In this document: positions 39,501 through 52,900 of the stretch, in pieces | Layout: every line of letters starts with the position of its first letter | How positions within the stretch are numbered: position 1 is the first letter of the stretch | Assembly: GCA_947184155.2 (NCBI GenBank) | Contig: CAMXCT020006755.1 | Location: 275,898 to 339,897 of the forward strand | DNA: 64,000 bases | Direction: 5' to 3' | DNA from: Cladocopium goreaui | Taxonomy: Eukaryota > Sar > Dinophyceae > Suessiales > Symbiodiniaceae | The notes under the pieces: generated by a model | Database searches by the model: none | The model's input: the letters and a program-made list of their open reading frames with translations, nothing else | Told to the model about the DNA's origin: nothing | Position numbers and translations under genes: made by a program

Positions 39501-42500
39501 CCATCGGTTTGGTGCATCAGCTGAGCTTTGAAGTTGGCGAGGCCTCTTAGTGGAAGGTTTTATTGGATATACTACTGGGCTTAATGGGGATGATTCTAAC
39601 AATGAGAACAGCTGTAGGCCAACGAGCGTCAAAGGTTGGTTTTTGTGTGATCCATCCTGTGATCGACCAGGAATTTGCTCGTCCCTGCCCTCCTGAAAAC
39701 TAACACTCATCTTGCAAACACCCAAATTTCTTCACTCTCAGACTTGCATGAAGGGTAGGCACTTGCGGGATCTCCATCCAGAATTGCTGGTGAAACTATG
39801 GTTTCCCACAAGTTGTTCCCCTGGTAAAACCTGTGATATCCTGTGATTCTTCCTGGTAAAATCCCATGGTTTCCCAATGAGAAATTCCCGGATCAACTGC
39901 TCAGGATCTTACCTTGATCTCCCACGCGAGCAGCGCCAGCAGCAGCGAAGGCTCCCTATGGTCTATTGGACGGTTCCATAAATGGGGGATCAAGTGATGC
40001 TGGATGATTTAGAATGGAAAATCCCATGGGAAAAACATGGATGATTTAGGGGTACCCCCCATGGATTCGGAAACCTCCAACCACCAATACATTTTATAGA
40101 TGGATGGTCATTCCGGTTACCAGCCAACCCTGTGTAAAAGACAAAGTCGTTTTGGCAGATGAATCGCCATTGCTTGCAGGCTCTTCAATTTTCCAGGTTT
40201 TGTTCAGCCCAATGCTGGAGATTTCCACACGCAAGGCCGGATGAAGGAAGTGTGGATTTGATGGTTACGCTTGGCATTTTGGAGAAAGTCCCATAGTGAA
40301 TGGATCATCCTTCAAGTAGTTCCAAGTTGCTGGAGTGTTTGGATCCCTTGGGAGCTTGAACGTGGTGCAGTCTTGGACAATTACATGAGGCGTGGGGCCG
40401 GTTCGCAACGACTTCTCAACCTGAAGACCGCTCCATTTCTTATGATTAAATGGTCAGCAAGCAAAATCATGTCTACCGGGTCTACCGTCTTTAGCCTACT
40501 CCTCCGAAAATTGCATCTTGAAGTCCGATTGGGTCTGATGAACTTAGGTACAACCTGGGTCCGGTATTTGTGTCGCAATCCATGCATCAAAATTGCTCTG
40601 GTACATTTCCTACGACCTTGGTAACCCCAAAAATGGGATGGTCGGTCTCTCATCATTTTCCCCAACCATGCCCTGATCGACAGGTCAAACCTCAGCTGAT
40701 ATGCAGAGGACCAACGGCATTGTGAGCTTCAACCCCGATCAGGTGCAGCGATGAAGATGGGATGTTTTTTTTTGACAGAAACCTAGGGTATAACATGGTA
40801 TAACTGCGAAATCAATGGCAGTATTGCATTGTAACTCACGGATGTAGGGGCAGGTTTTCCAGGATACAATTCATTCTCTATCAGATCTATCTTTGAACAG
40901 CGGATCAGTGCTGCAAATCTGAACCCATGACATGTCATGACAATAGGAAAGCTTTGGCAAGCCGTGGTTCCGAACGATGCCATGGCATAGCTGTCTGTAT
41001 AGTATAGCCCATTCAGCAATGAGCGGGCCCATTTTCGGGAAAGCTCACCATTTGGCGAAGGGTTTGGATGTGTGAGAACCAACCAACAAGCTGGTTGATG
41101 ATGGTTTATTTGTGTTTTCCATCCATCCCTATTCGTATTACTACTATTGTTATATATTATTTACTATTGTTATTGTTATTTGTCAGTATTGATATATTAT
41201 TACTATTATTGTCATTATCATCGTCATTGCTACTACATTGCAATATCAATATCAATATCTTATTCATGTTCTTCTTATTTTATTTGGTACGATTATAGTG
41301 AGCCAACAGCACCACTTGTGATATTTTTCCCTGGGTGGCTCAGCCACCAGGCAATGGATGTTTGTTTTTCATGCCCAATGGCCCGCTGCAGTTGTCGAAC
41401 TTCGGGTGGAACTGGAACTTCTTCCTGAACGAAACCAAGGTGCAGCGGTTGATCCATCAATGAAAATAGGTGGAAAACAGCGGCGGTTTTTCAAGTCACG
41501 TTGGAAGACCCCAAGTTTTTTTTCTAGGCTGCATCTTGTGCCTTCAGTCTTCAGTCTGTATCAAATATCATCAGAAACAGTAGGCTGCATTTTTTTCCAA
41601 GTGATTGGCCAGACACCCAACATCACCACAAATGGGTTGTGTAAACGATCCCCAAATGGTATTCTTGGGCTCAAAAAATTGGGTTTCCATGGGTTTCCCA
41701 CATTACTATCCTCATAATGTCATATATGTCATATACCCTTTGGTTATTTAACATAGCCATGGAAAGATCCACCATTTTTAAGTTCGGTAAACCATCTATT
41801 TCGATTAGGGCCATGGCTTCCATGGCAAACTGTTAGTCATAACCAGGTCGGGTACATTCCTTTTTTCAAAATGGTGATTACAAAAAAATACATAAAGATC
41901 ATTCCTATAGTATATGGTTTTTCTCACCATTTTTGATGCTACATTCCTATACCATCCTATAGTTCATCTCCGCAGATCACAAAAATCCGCAGGCGCCAAG
42001 GTTTGTGATCGACCAGCCGGACACCCATGGCACCTTCATTTTGGAGAATCCTTACGTCAAGGCGGGGGACGTCATGGGGGACGTTATGGGGAATTCCATG
42101 GGGAACATAGGGAGAGATAGTGGGAATTCAATGGAATTCAATGGGAATGAATGGGAATGAATGGTAGTTAGATGCTGAAAAACCACCCTTGGAACGGCTG
42201 GATGAAATGGGATGAATATTTCAGACTTGGGACAAACGGGACCCACTATAGGAACCATGGTGAAACGGTTGCTGTCCATTTGCGAAGCTGGATGAAATGG
42301 AGTTTCATGGAAACATTTCCAGGGGGGTTTATCCTTGTTAATCTGGCCAGTAACGGTATATTTACGAAACCCATGAATTGAGGCACAAATTCTAGAAGAT
42401 GGATCAGCTGGGGTGATACTGTTGATTTTAGTTTTCCATACCAAGACCATTGTGGTGGATTTCGGTGGTCAAAAGTGCGACCCGACATTGGGGGCCAGTG

Positions 42501-43355
42501 GATGGCTAGAATCCAGGCTCATGCGGGCTGCTTCTTGAACTTCACTTCCCGCTTTGAAGGCAGGGTCGACCTTGAATGGCAAGGGTTTTTAAAAATTATG
42601 TTTGTTGTTTTTTTCCGGATGTTTTTTTGGGAGGGAAATATTGATGCAAAGGCATGACTTTGACACCAGAGTGCACTCTGTACTTTTGAACCCCCAAATT
42701 CTCTGTGACCCTCAACCATATATTTCGAGCATCTTTATCGAATTTGGGCTTAGAGCTGCTGAGTTGTGATGCCCCCAAGTTATGTCACCTTGCAAGGCTT
42801 CATGCATGCGCCCCACATCATTTGGCAAGCCGGGCTGAACGGCAAGGGAATCATGCAGGCCACGTGAAACGATAGCCGGAGATGGCACTCTGGAGGAATG
42901 CCACATATTTTTGATGACAAGAAGCAACCGGGAGTTTATGTCCAGAAATCGAAGATTATTTCACATCAAAACCAGATTCCCCGACCATATGTTAGTTGTG
43001 TTCATAGTCAGAGATGATGAGTTCGGTAACAAGACGATGCACATTTTTTCCAAGACTCCTCACGGCAAACTGTTGCTATGAAAGTTCAGCACTGACTGCT
43101 GGTGGTAAATTAAATTTGTTCCTTGTTCATTCTCCCACAGAAAACTAACCCTGTGTTCGGCCGAACACGTGTGTCCTTCGTGTGTCCTTCTTGTAGTTCA
43201 ATCCCAAGATATCCCAGCCGACATTCCCAGCGGAATCACCCAGTGCTGCAGGGCAGATTGAGAGGTGCCTTGAACAGTACGCGATCCATGGAGATGGCTC
43301 CAGCCTTAATCTCCTTCCCCAACTTGGCCTAGCTGCAGGGAGAAATGACCGATGA
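36523..43355 (+). CDS. Unrecognised multi-exon gene, 3' part
   Basis: Proposed exons: 36523-36617, 36951-36985, 37217-37342, 37471-37556, 38395-38605, 38868-38946, 39088-39148, 41351-41439, 41976-42061, 42517-42559 and 43252-43355 (TGA). Every one of the ten junctions agrees in phase, which is strong support without a homolog; together they give about 337 residues. Upstream exons are missing. Landmarks in order: LHEHCEEAADEAATLHGE, DIELNWRMHINPDRILSLD, QVGVFQPFFRQLLGF, HLEAGKFIVGSHFVHN, YTAKHVNFYFNYMPVEVL, EDDFWPKRRREAQWL, a hydrophobic stretch starting QWMFVFHAQW, then RFVIDQPDTHGTF and IERCLEQYAIHGDG. Donors include GT, GC and GA. I recognise no family and offer no function. It ends about 500 bases before the giant LINE. 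Confidence 0.5.
36612..36726. mobile_element. Inverted-repeat element spanning a splice donor
   Basis: The arm ATCTGGGTAAATTATAA is mirrored by TTATAATTTACCCAGAT 98 bases later. The proposed exon end at 36617 and its GTAAAT donor fall inside the left arm, so the element supplies the donor. Confidence 0.7.
39033..39049. repeat. Half-copy of CCCTCTGG family
   Basis: Only the right arm (TTTACCAGAGGGTATA) is present, inside a proposed 141-base intron. Confidence 0.6.
39227..39330. mobile_element. MITE-like element, CCCTCTGG family, copy 5
   Basis: Arms TACCCTCTGGTAATTTAACA and its reverse complement ending ACCAGAGGGTA, followed by GTGG as in copy 4. It lies in a proposed intron (39149-41350). 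Confidence 0.9.
41734..41854. mobile_element. MITE-like element, CCCTCTGG family, copy 6
   Basis: Arms TACCCTTTGGTTATTTAACA and a partly decayed right arm ending AACCAGGTCGGGTA. First subfamily. It lies in a proposed intron (41440-41975). Confidence 0.8.
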
Positions 43356-43700
43356 CCTCACGATATCTCACGATGGCCTTATGAATCAGAAAAAAACGAT
43401 AACCCAGCAGGTTTCAAGCGCTGTGTGATGGCAGAGAGAGAGAGGGAGATCAGCCTCCATCACCTTGGCTTGCACAGATTTGGTCCTCCTGCAAGTGGAG
43501 TACAGTTGTTTTCCATTTTAGCACAGCCCCATTTCGTTGAGTCTGCACCCCGAATTTCCCATCGAATTTCCCAGTTGGTACTCTCATCCCTCGCCAAGGA
43601 AGCATCAGCATACAAGATTCCGTCAACAGTTCTGGACAGATTCACCGGGGTGGTGAAAAAATAATAGAATTCTCCTCAGCATCTGGGATCATTTGGGAAT
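43356..43700. other. Short intergenic stretch, nothing identified
   Basis: It lies between the stop of the upstream host gene and the TA tract that borders the LINE. A GAGA run sits at 43433-43446. No exon, repeat family or RNA gene was seen. Confidence 0.4.
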
Positions 43701-43870
43701 GATATATCTATATATCTCTATATCTCTATATATAATATATATATATATAGATAATATATAATAATATATATATATACATATATCTATATCTATATATATA
43801 TAATATATATAATATAATATATATATAATGTATATATACATAAATATATATACTATATCTATAATATTGG
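43700..43870. repeat. TA-rich microsatellite at the 3' border of the LINE
   Basis: About 170 bases of TATATA with CTATATC interruptions, starting 80 bases beyond the ORF2 stop. It may be the element's simple-repeat tail or its target. Confidence 0.9.
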
Positions 43871-43952
43871 CAAACTGCATGATGTGACGAAATCCGTCGC
43901 GGCAGCGGCTGTTCGTAAATTCGTGACACGCCTGAAAATCACAGGTTCACCA

Positions 43953-46900
43953 TCATCCCTTGACACAATCGGGGCCGATAGTAGTGCCGAAATCGGTGCA
44001 TACCATGGCCTGGATTCTGTGCAACACGTGTGTCGGGATGTGGTGCCCGCTATCAGGCACAGTGCCTAAAAAGTCGGCAAAACTGGCAGCAATGGCGCTG
44101 CACAGAGCCGGGGGGTACTCTTTGAGTACAGCTGTTCGAAAATGCCCACTCTGATCAAGTCCAATCGAGCGGGTCTTTGGCACCTCAGCACTGATGGCAT
44201 GAGCCCTGATGTGCTTCGGCAGGGTCGGCAAGTTGAGGGTCAGCAAAGTAGTGCTCTTAGCGCTGTCAGCCCCAAGAAGCCCCTGTGTGAAGACCACCTT
44301 GTCGAAACCAGGGAGCTGCAGCAAGAGAATCATCAAGGGTAACTTCCAAATGCTTGGGCTCAGCGGGTCGGCCGGCTCGGATGGGTGTTCCAGCACGCCT
44401 GATCCATCCACCTGCTCAAGGAGCATCATACAGATCAGACTAAACGCCAGGAGCCTGTGTCCGTCCAGGATCTGCCTCTTTTCCCGGATGGACAAGGACC
44501 AGAAACCCCATAGTTCTGCAGCTGAACGAATGGGCCGTGGTCCAGTGCGACCAAGCTGTGCCATGCTCGCATCGGTTTTGCCCCGGGCGGCAGACCACGT
44601 GCAACAGGGTGGCCCCCCGATCATGCCGATGACGTATCCGCTGTAGATGGCATGCGTCCAGAATTCATACGATTCCTGGCGGCCAATGTCGCCCCATTCC
44701 TGGTCGATTACCAAGTCAAGCGATACAACAAAGAGGTGCTTAATGTCCTTGCGCTCGGCGATGGCCTCCATATACCACTGGAAATCCCCGTGGCGGCGCC
44801 TCCCCGAGTAAGCATGAACCACAACACGTTCTTGAAATCGAATGCGTGGGACTTGCGAATCTTGTGCACGAGGCGTCTCAAAAGCACGGAGCTCTGTGCA
44901 CCAGTCTTCATACTGATCAAGAGAAAGGTCATGTTCAGTAGGATCCTGTTGATGATCTTCTCGTAAGAAGCTCCACGCACGAAAATCTCCAAGCATTGTA
45001 AGCATCCTTTTCCACTCGTCAAAGTCCAGCTGGGCCAGATCGGCATCTGTGCAAGTCAGGCTGTCCACAAAGTGTTGCAATGTGCGTCTGGTGGCAGTCC
45101 AACCAATGGGGCGTTCCTGGATCTTTGCTGTGAGGGCTGCTTGTAGATCACGGTCTGGATGGTCTTGATGTTCGAAGCATAGTGTGGCCAAGTCCTCGAA
45201 GAGCTGGAGGTCATAGTTCTCCTCGGCTCGAGGTTGGCGTCGGTCATCTCTTGGTCCTTGGGCTTGTAGGATCGGCAGCAGGCCATCATGGAGGTTGTGT
45301 AAGCGCTCGTTGGCCGCAGAGCCCTTACCTGGGGCAGGTTCCCTGCAGTGTCTTTGCCCTTGTAGTAGTGCACGACAGGTCGCGGCTCCTCTGAGATGCT
45401 GTTGCAACTTTGCAAAAGTATGATACTCTCGTAGACACGCCGGGCATGACGTGCCATCATAAAGCCACCTCAGCTGCGAAACAATGCCATGCGCTCTACA
45501 TAGGTGGGCTCCTTCGCCTCCATGACTGCGAAATCTTTTGCAGCAATACATGCAACCGAAGACTTCGTCTGCTTGATCAGGGGCTCGCACAAAAATCTGT
45601 GGTCGATGTGCAAAGGGGCCCTTGTGCTCCAGAATCCTGAAGGCATCACGATGGAGTTTGAGCAAGAGCACCTGATCTTCGCAGTGCAGTAGTTCCAGCT
45701 GGGATGCCCTTTGTAGGAGTCTCTTCCAGTAGGTACGATGGTAGCGGAGCACGTTTTCCCATGCACCAAAGTGAGTGGCCGGATCTGGGAGCTGCGTGGT
45801 TGATTGAATCAAATGCCAAAGCCATTGGAGGTCGTCCTGAATGAGGGTCAACCATTCTGTGTCGGTGCGGAACACAGCCCAAGGCGTCACATGTTCACAT
45901 TTGTAGAGCAAAGCCAAATACCTCAAGCGCGAAATACGCAGAAGTGTGGTTGGTGAGGGCAGGCCGATTTGGGTGAGAATCTCTTCATCAGAAAAGGAAG
46001 CTGCAGGAGGGGTCTTCAGCAAGCGTCTATACAGTCGCATGTAGGCGCTGTGGAAATAGTGCTTGTTGACCTTGTCAATAAGCGTCCATGATTCCATCCC
46101 AAAGAGGACCTTGCTCGCCACTAACGTCTGGAAGAGCTCACTTCGCTTCCGCTGGTTCAATTGATGGTTTTGGTAGATTGCCCTGCGGTGCTGGGAGAAG
46201 GCTGCATGTCCTTGCGCCGCCCTTCTTCGCATCTCGTGGCGAGTCTCGCCACTGTGATGAACCAGTCCGCCTAAATGTTGATATTGCCCAACGACTGAAA
46301 TTTCTTGTACGCCCTGTTCAGTGACGATCGTCATTCGACCAGACTGGCTGGGCCCAAAGTATTTTCGGCGGTGCGCCCGGGAACCAGGCCCTCTGAAGGC
46401 AAAAAGGATCTCACTTTTCCCTTTGCTAAGGTTGGGCGAGACCCCATGCCGACGGCACGTGTCCAGCAAGATGCCACAGGCTTGTCCTGCTTGGCGTTCG
46501 ATGTCCTCTGCAGTCGAGGCTGACAGAGTGATACAAAGGTCATCCATCCATGTAGGGCCCAAATACTGTTGCGAGGCAGTGTCCGCAGGCTCAGTGGAGA
46601 AAAGTCCTAACGTGTTGGGGCCATCATAGGTCTCAAGCAGATCGAAGGACCTCATCTGTTCCTCCACATCTTTGAGGATTCTTGCAAACATGTAGCCAAA
46701 TACGACGTCGGCAAATGGATCTCCTGGCCGTGTGCCAATCGCCGTTCGAACATAATCACATTGTCCCGACATCCAAAAATGCGTGTCGGTGTGCAATGCC
46801 CTGAGCGCAGTCTGTAAGTGCGGTTGCAAACCAGCACATGCAGTAGCAGCAGGCTCCCTGAGAAGTCCATGCAGTCCATGAAGAGTGTCCTCGTCAAGTC

Positions 46901-49900
46901 TGAGACGCTGAGCAATCTGGGCTAATAGGTCGTCAGTGAGAGCACCTCCAACTGCAAGTGGCCTGATAACTCTATAGAACGCTTCCTGCAGGTCTAAGAA
47001 GATGAGGGCCGAGGAAGCTTTCCTTTGTTTCGCCCGACGGAGCGAAGCACGAACATGATGAACCCCAAGGCCAACAGGAACTCTTTTGCGTCCTCCTACC
47101 TGACTATTCTGTAGGAAGTTCTCATAGATGGTGGACTGGTTGCTGCGAACAGCTCTGTGGATGGTCTTGCCGATGTGCGAGCTGATCAAAAGGGAACGGT
47201 ATGAGCTGCAGTCGCTTTGCGGCCCCTTCCTCTTCCAGGCAGAGACAAGTTGCCCACCCTTGTGCAACAATGACTCCTGCCCATGTGCAGTGAGTTTGAG
47301 CATCTGCGTAAAGGTAAGCCTGGCTAGTAGAGCTGGTTGGGCATGACACAATTCTGGCGGAATATCGTCTGCTCCAATTGCTTTGCCAGGCTTAACACAT
47401 CTGTAGGCCTGCTCAAGGTCGACCAAGGTGGGCAAGTCTTCGGGCTGTAGGCAAAGCTTGTCCGGAATGAAGGTGCCCAGATTGTATAACCACTGCGCTC
47501 GAAGCTGATCAGCGTCCATCCGGGTGCCTCCTTCCATTGCCCCAAAGAAATTGACCCATCTGTCGACAAGTTCTTGATGTGTGCGACAAGGGTTGCCATC
47601 ATCATCTTTCACAATGGGCAAGGGCGTCTCTCTTTTGTGTCGGAGATTGGTCGGTCCAATGATGGGTTTGAGTTGTTGCAGGACTGCGCTGGCCGAGCAA
47701 TCAGAGGGAAGACTGGCAAGTGCTTCCTTGAGAGCATGGCCACGTGCATTGCGGAGGCTTTTCCGAAGTTCCCTGTTGTGGATTTGGAACTGGACTCCAG
47801 CTTTGAGTTGGGCACACCGGAGCGTCACGTAGAAGCAATTCGAAGGTTGCTCTCTCTGCTGCGACCTCCAGGCTGCAAATGTGTGCGCCAAAACTTCTCG
47901 AAGTTGGAGACGTCGAAGATGTCGTACTTGTCTTCCTTCTCGGAGTTTGAGCGTTCGGAGTTGCCAGATCTCCTCTGTGATAAACTGCTTCTTTGGTCTA
48001 TGCCCTTGCTTGGGGCAATGTTTGCGTAGAACCTGATGTAGATGTGCATTGCAATGATGTACCTGATTCTCAATATCAGCCTGCCAATCGAGGGGGACAT
48101 AGTCTGCGAGGTACAAATGTAATGATTGACCCGCAATGGCTTGGCGATCAAATTGTACGCCTCGTCGTCCCTGTCGATGTGTTGGGGCGGAGAATTGTCG
48201 CCATTGAACTTCGACTCCAACTGCTGTATGATCTCCAACGTGTCCAAAATCAAGTTCAGGTATCGTTCTTGATATGGTGCACGAGGACTGCCAGGTAATA
48301 GGCAATGCGACATAGTCAATGCGATGCCCAATATCGGTGGCGGGGCACGTCCGTGTCGCTTGTTCACCTTGGTGGCATTCACTGGTAGCAGGCAAGCAGA
48401 GTCGATGTGTAGCCAAAAGTTCCCGCAGGAGGCAAGTACCACTAGTAGCTTTGTCATCCTGAATGAAGACATGCTCCCCATCTGTGGCTCCAGTGGCTGC
48501 ATTGGCGTCAATCATGAGAACCAAATCATGGCCTTCTGTTTCAGCCTTGAGCTGTTCTGTGAATCGGGCCCACCACTCAGTCCGTTCGGTCAAAGCAATT
48601 CCACTTTGCGGTGCATACACGACTGCTATCCAAAAGTCGAGTTGTTCATTGCGCACATGGACGACGATGAAGCGAGGGTCAGTGTATGTCACTACAAAGT
48701 GTGACACTTTGAAGTACAGAGCTTTACCATTCCGCCAGCCATAGGGTTGCTCCATGTTGATCCATAGTTCAACTCCTTGTTGGCCTTGGTGGTCCCCGCT
48801 AGCTAACCGGTAAACACCGTCAGCAGTAGAGGAGCATCGCGATGTGCGGGTTTCTTGAAGGCCCAAGAAGTGAAGATGCAAATGCTTGAACTGTGCCCTG
48901 ACATAGTGAAGCTTGCCAGGCACTCCTTCATCTCCTTTGTAAAAGGTTCGGACATTTGCCGTAGCAAAGCTGAGCGCAATATGGATCTTGTGATGTTCAG
49001 CTCCTGTCATGATAGTGAGGGATGCCGATGGCATCGGTTGCTCTGAAGGGAGCTGTGGCGGTGTGATTGCCAACCCCTCTGCACATTGCTTTGGCACATC
49101 GCCATCCTGGGACAAAATCATCCATAAGATTGACAGGATGCGGTCAAAGGTCCTGAGATTGACTGATTGCCGAGGCAAATACAGGCTTTGCTTGGCCTCT
49201 CTTTTCGCAAAATGATCGACCAGCTCGTTGTAAGGCTCCCCGGCATGGCTGCGTGTATGAACCACTTTCAACTGTTCCCCTGGCAGCATTGCCTCCAGCG
49301 CCTGGAACGCAGCTCGGAGGTGGCAGAAGGGCTTTGTCAACATCTTCGTGCCTGTCTTGCCTATGGCTTGTCCTCCCACAAGTTGGGAATCAGAGACAAA
49401 GACCGTCGGCAGACGATGGTTTTGCGCAAGGCGCCAGAGTGCGCTCCATAGGAGGGCTTCTGTTTCTGCCGCATCGGAACCGGTGTGATCTGTCCCAGCA
49501 TGATGAGGTCTGTCAGGTTCGTACAAGATCTGCTGACAAGTCAAGCCAATGAACTCAAGATGAGGGCTATGTCCTGGACCATCATCTGCGTACTGCTCCG
49601 CAAAGACAGCAAAGCACCAAGAGTCGCTGACATCATGTAGATCGGTCCAGATGGGCGAACAGTGTCTACGTCTGCTTTGCGAGGATCCATCTGTATATAT
49701 GACAAGGCGGTCATGTCGATCTAGAGGCTTACACCTTGCAATGGCCTCACAAATGAAGTCAGGAACATCATAGGGCGTAATGTCTGTGACCAGTGCAATC
49801 GGTGGTGCATTGAAGAAGGCGTGCAATTCCTCCCTGTCAAACGCAAGCACATAGTCTGACTGCCGTGCAGATTCACTGCCTTTGATGTAGGGCTTGGTAA

Positions 49901-52900
49901 TGTTGTACTGAAGAGGTTGTGGCTGTGGCCATGGTGTTGGTTCTCTTTTTGGTCGAGCATTGTCCTCATGTTGCGGTTCGACATTCCTGAAGTAGAGGAT
50001 AGTCACAGAAGGCAGGACAGTGTCTCGTTGGACAATCACTGCTTTGTGAAATCCTTTGGCATAGAGGAACTTCATATGCACCAAGTCATCTTGTGCTGGT
50101 GCTCCTGACACTACATGGATGCCATCTTTTTCCTTGACCTCTTGATTGCAATAGATGTGTACGATCTCTGGAGATGCATCCTTCGGACAGAAGTAGACCG
50201 CATCATGTTGTCCACATCTGATGACCTGTCCTTCATATCCCCAACATCGCAACTCTTGCAGAATTTGTTGGTCAGTCCCACAGCGTGGCGCCTCAATGAA
50301 GGCTGGTAGTGGAACTGATCGCTGATATTGCGGTGGCCAGTGAATAAAGATGATCTCTGTGTCTTCCACGGTCTCGGCCTCATCACTCCTTGGCAAGGGG
50401 ATGTCTTCAACGGAATCGTCCTGTCGTGGCCCATGGGTGTGAGCCACCTGCCCATGTGTTTGGCGCTCACGACGGTTGAGAGTGGCCCTTGTCTGTAGCA
50501 ACGAGGTCGCGGCCTGTGTGTGTTGATATGTAGTTCGGCGGTCCATGAAGATCAGTATGCTCTGTCCGTTGCGTGCCGGGAATGGCGCTCCTTGACGTAG
50601 TTGCATACGATCATACCATGTCTGACATTGCATCGGGGCTCCCGGATGGAGACAACGTCCAGCAAGTCCAAGCGCAATCAGCAAATGTTCAAGATACAAA
50701 TGTTCATGTACCGTAATGGCAAGTTGCATGATGACGCTCCCTGGTGGCTGGCTTCGATCAATGACAGTCGTCAAGATGGTGGCAAAAACAGCATGTGGCC
50801 GTTGAATCAGAATGACATGTGCGGCTGTCTCTGCATCCGTGTTGACAGGCGTGGGCGTCACCACTTGAAACGTCAACTCTGCCGTGGGATCCACAAGATC
50901 TCGCCAAATGTGCCTAAGTTGAGCTTCCCACTGGGAAAAATCTTCGTAGAGGCGAGTGGATCTTGGAAGTTGACACATCCAATAGAATTGATTGTGGTGA
51001 TCGACAAACCACGTCTTCACTCCTGTAGATGCAATTTCATTATCCCAACTAAAGGCCGTCCTGAGCCAGTGCTGGTGTAGTTCCTGTATGTCTTCAGACA
51101 TTGTCTGAGGGTTTGGAGCTCCTGGGTCAAAGACTGGCGCAGCAGGGTTGAATACAAAGGGACGCTGTTCACATCTGGCCGGCGCTGAAGAGAGATCGAC
51201 ACCATCCTGTGGCATAGGTGATCGTCTCCATCTTGTACGAGATCTTTGCATCAGGTCCATGTGGTCAGACTCTTCAGTAAATTGGAAGGCAGGTCGAATG
51301 CTAATGGTAAGACCAGTAGCACGCGGAACTTCTTCCCAATCATGGTGAGCAAAGGGGATGCCGCCAATGGATACTGAGCATAGCCTTGTTTGGCAGGTCA
51401 GTTGCATGTCCGCAAAACGCAACACCATTTGTGCAGTCATCATATCTGGCAGTGAGTATGCGGCATGTTCAGTGCTGTCTCTGCGTCCATCCGATACATA
51501 GACTGTGATGAGCCCGACCGTGAACTGTGGCCTTTCTGACTGCTCCAAGATCAGATGTGCCATCACACATTCTGTCATCGCACATGGCGGTGTAGGCCTC
51601 ACAACATGTACGGTGGTTGCCAGATCAGGATCGATCGTGTCCGACCACAGTTCCAAGATCTCATCCTTCCATGTGGCGACATCACCTTGGAGTCGGAAAG
51701 GTCGTGCTCTTCTGCAGTGTGGTTGTCGTTGATGATGTACATACCACGTGTCGATGTACGCCACTGGTCCCTCCTCAGTGCACTCAACAAAGGATTCCTG
51801 TTCGAAGGTGTTGAGCAGTCTTTGGCCATCACCACGATGGAATCCACTTTGAATCTGAATGCGTAGTTCAGGTGTCTGTGGAGGACGTAGAGCTCGGGAG
51901 AAGCTACCAGCAACGATGTGCTCTGGTGCTGTGCGTAAGGTCCATGGCTCAAACTGTCGGAGGACTGTTTGGCAAGCGCGTTGCATTTGTACAGCATTCC
52001 TTTGAAAGAGGCTGTGTGTCTCTTCCTCTTCTGAGATTGACCTTGCGCTATCTGTGTCATTCTGCTCAAGGTCGATGTCTGAGAGGCAGGTGTCCTGCTC
52101 AGCCAGCTCGCCCACAAAGACTTTTATGTAGTCACCATCAGCAATATGCATCGGTGTGGCCGCATGCTCCTCAATGAGAATGTTATTGCGCCACAGGTAG
52201 CATGCCTGTGGCTGGGCACATAAAGTCTCCAGGCGCAATACTCGCAAGAGTGTCTGTCTTGTGGTTACATAAGGTAGCCATCTTGCCTTCCGACTGAAAG
52301 GTGTAGGTTGAACATCATTGTCGACATGGATTTCAAGGTCAACAAGTGTGAGTCTTTCGGTTGGAGAGGGACGGAACTCATGTGATCTTTGTAGGATCAG
52401 ACAGTGCAAGTCGACCTGGACATAGTCAATTGGGCGTTGAAGCACTGCTTGTACACGCAGGACTGCTGTCTTCTCCAGAGAAAGTGCGATTGCGGCTTGT
52501 ACCACGATCTGGTCATAGTCGTTCCATGGAAGCCTGGCCGAAGTGGATCGTCCATCCAGTGTGTGGATAACTGTCGATCTCCAGTCCGTAGACGACACTG
52601 CCGACGATGAGACTGATGATGTAGTGCTACTGGAAGAAGATGTCGATGAAGATGCCTCAAGACGAGGAGCATTTTGCCTGACCGGTCGTCTGCCCATGAG
52701 GGAGATAGCATCCTCTGGCGGCTCATTGTCTGGTGCCGCATGGCGCGGCCTCGAGCGTGGAGGGTGCCCAGCCTCGGGTTCATCATCTCCAGGCGCCGGA
52801 TCCCAGTGATCTCCTTCCCTGTTACGTCGTTGCTGTTGAAGTCGACGAACCAAATTTTGTTCCGCCTCCTCTTGAGATAGCGTCGAGGGAATCCTGATGT

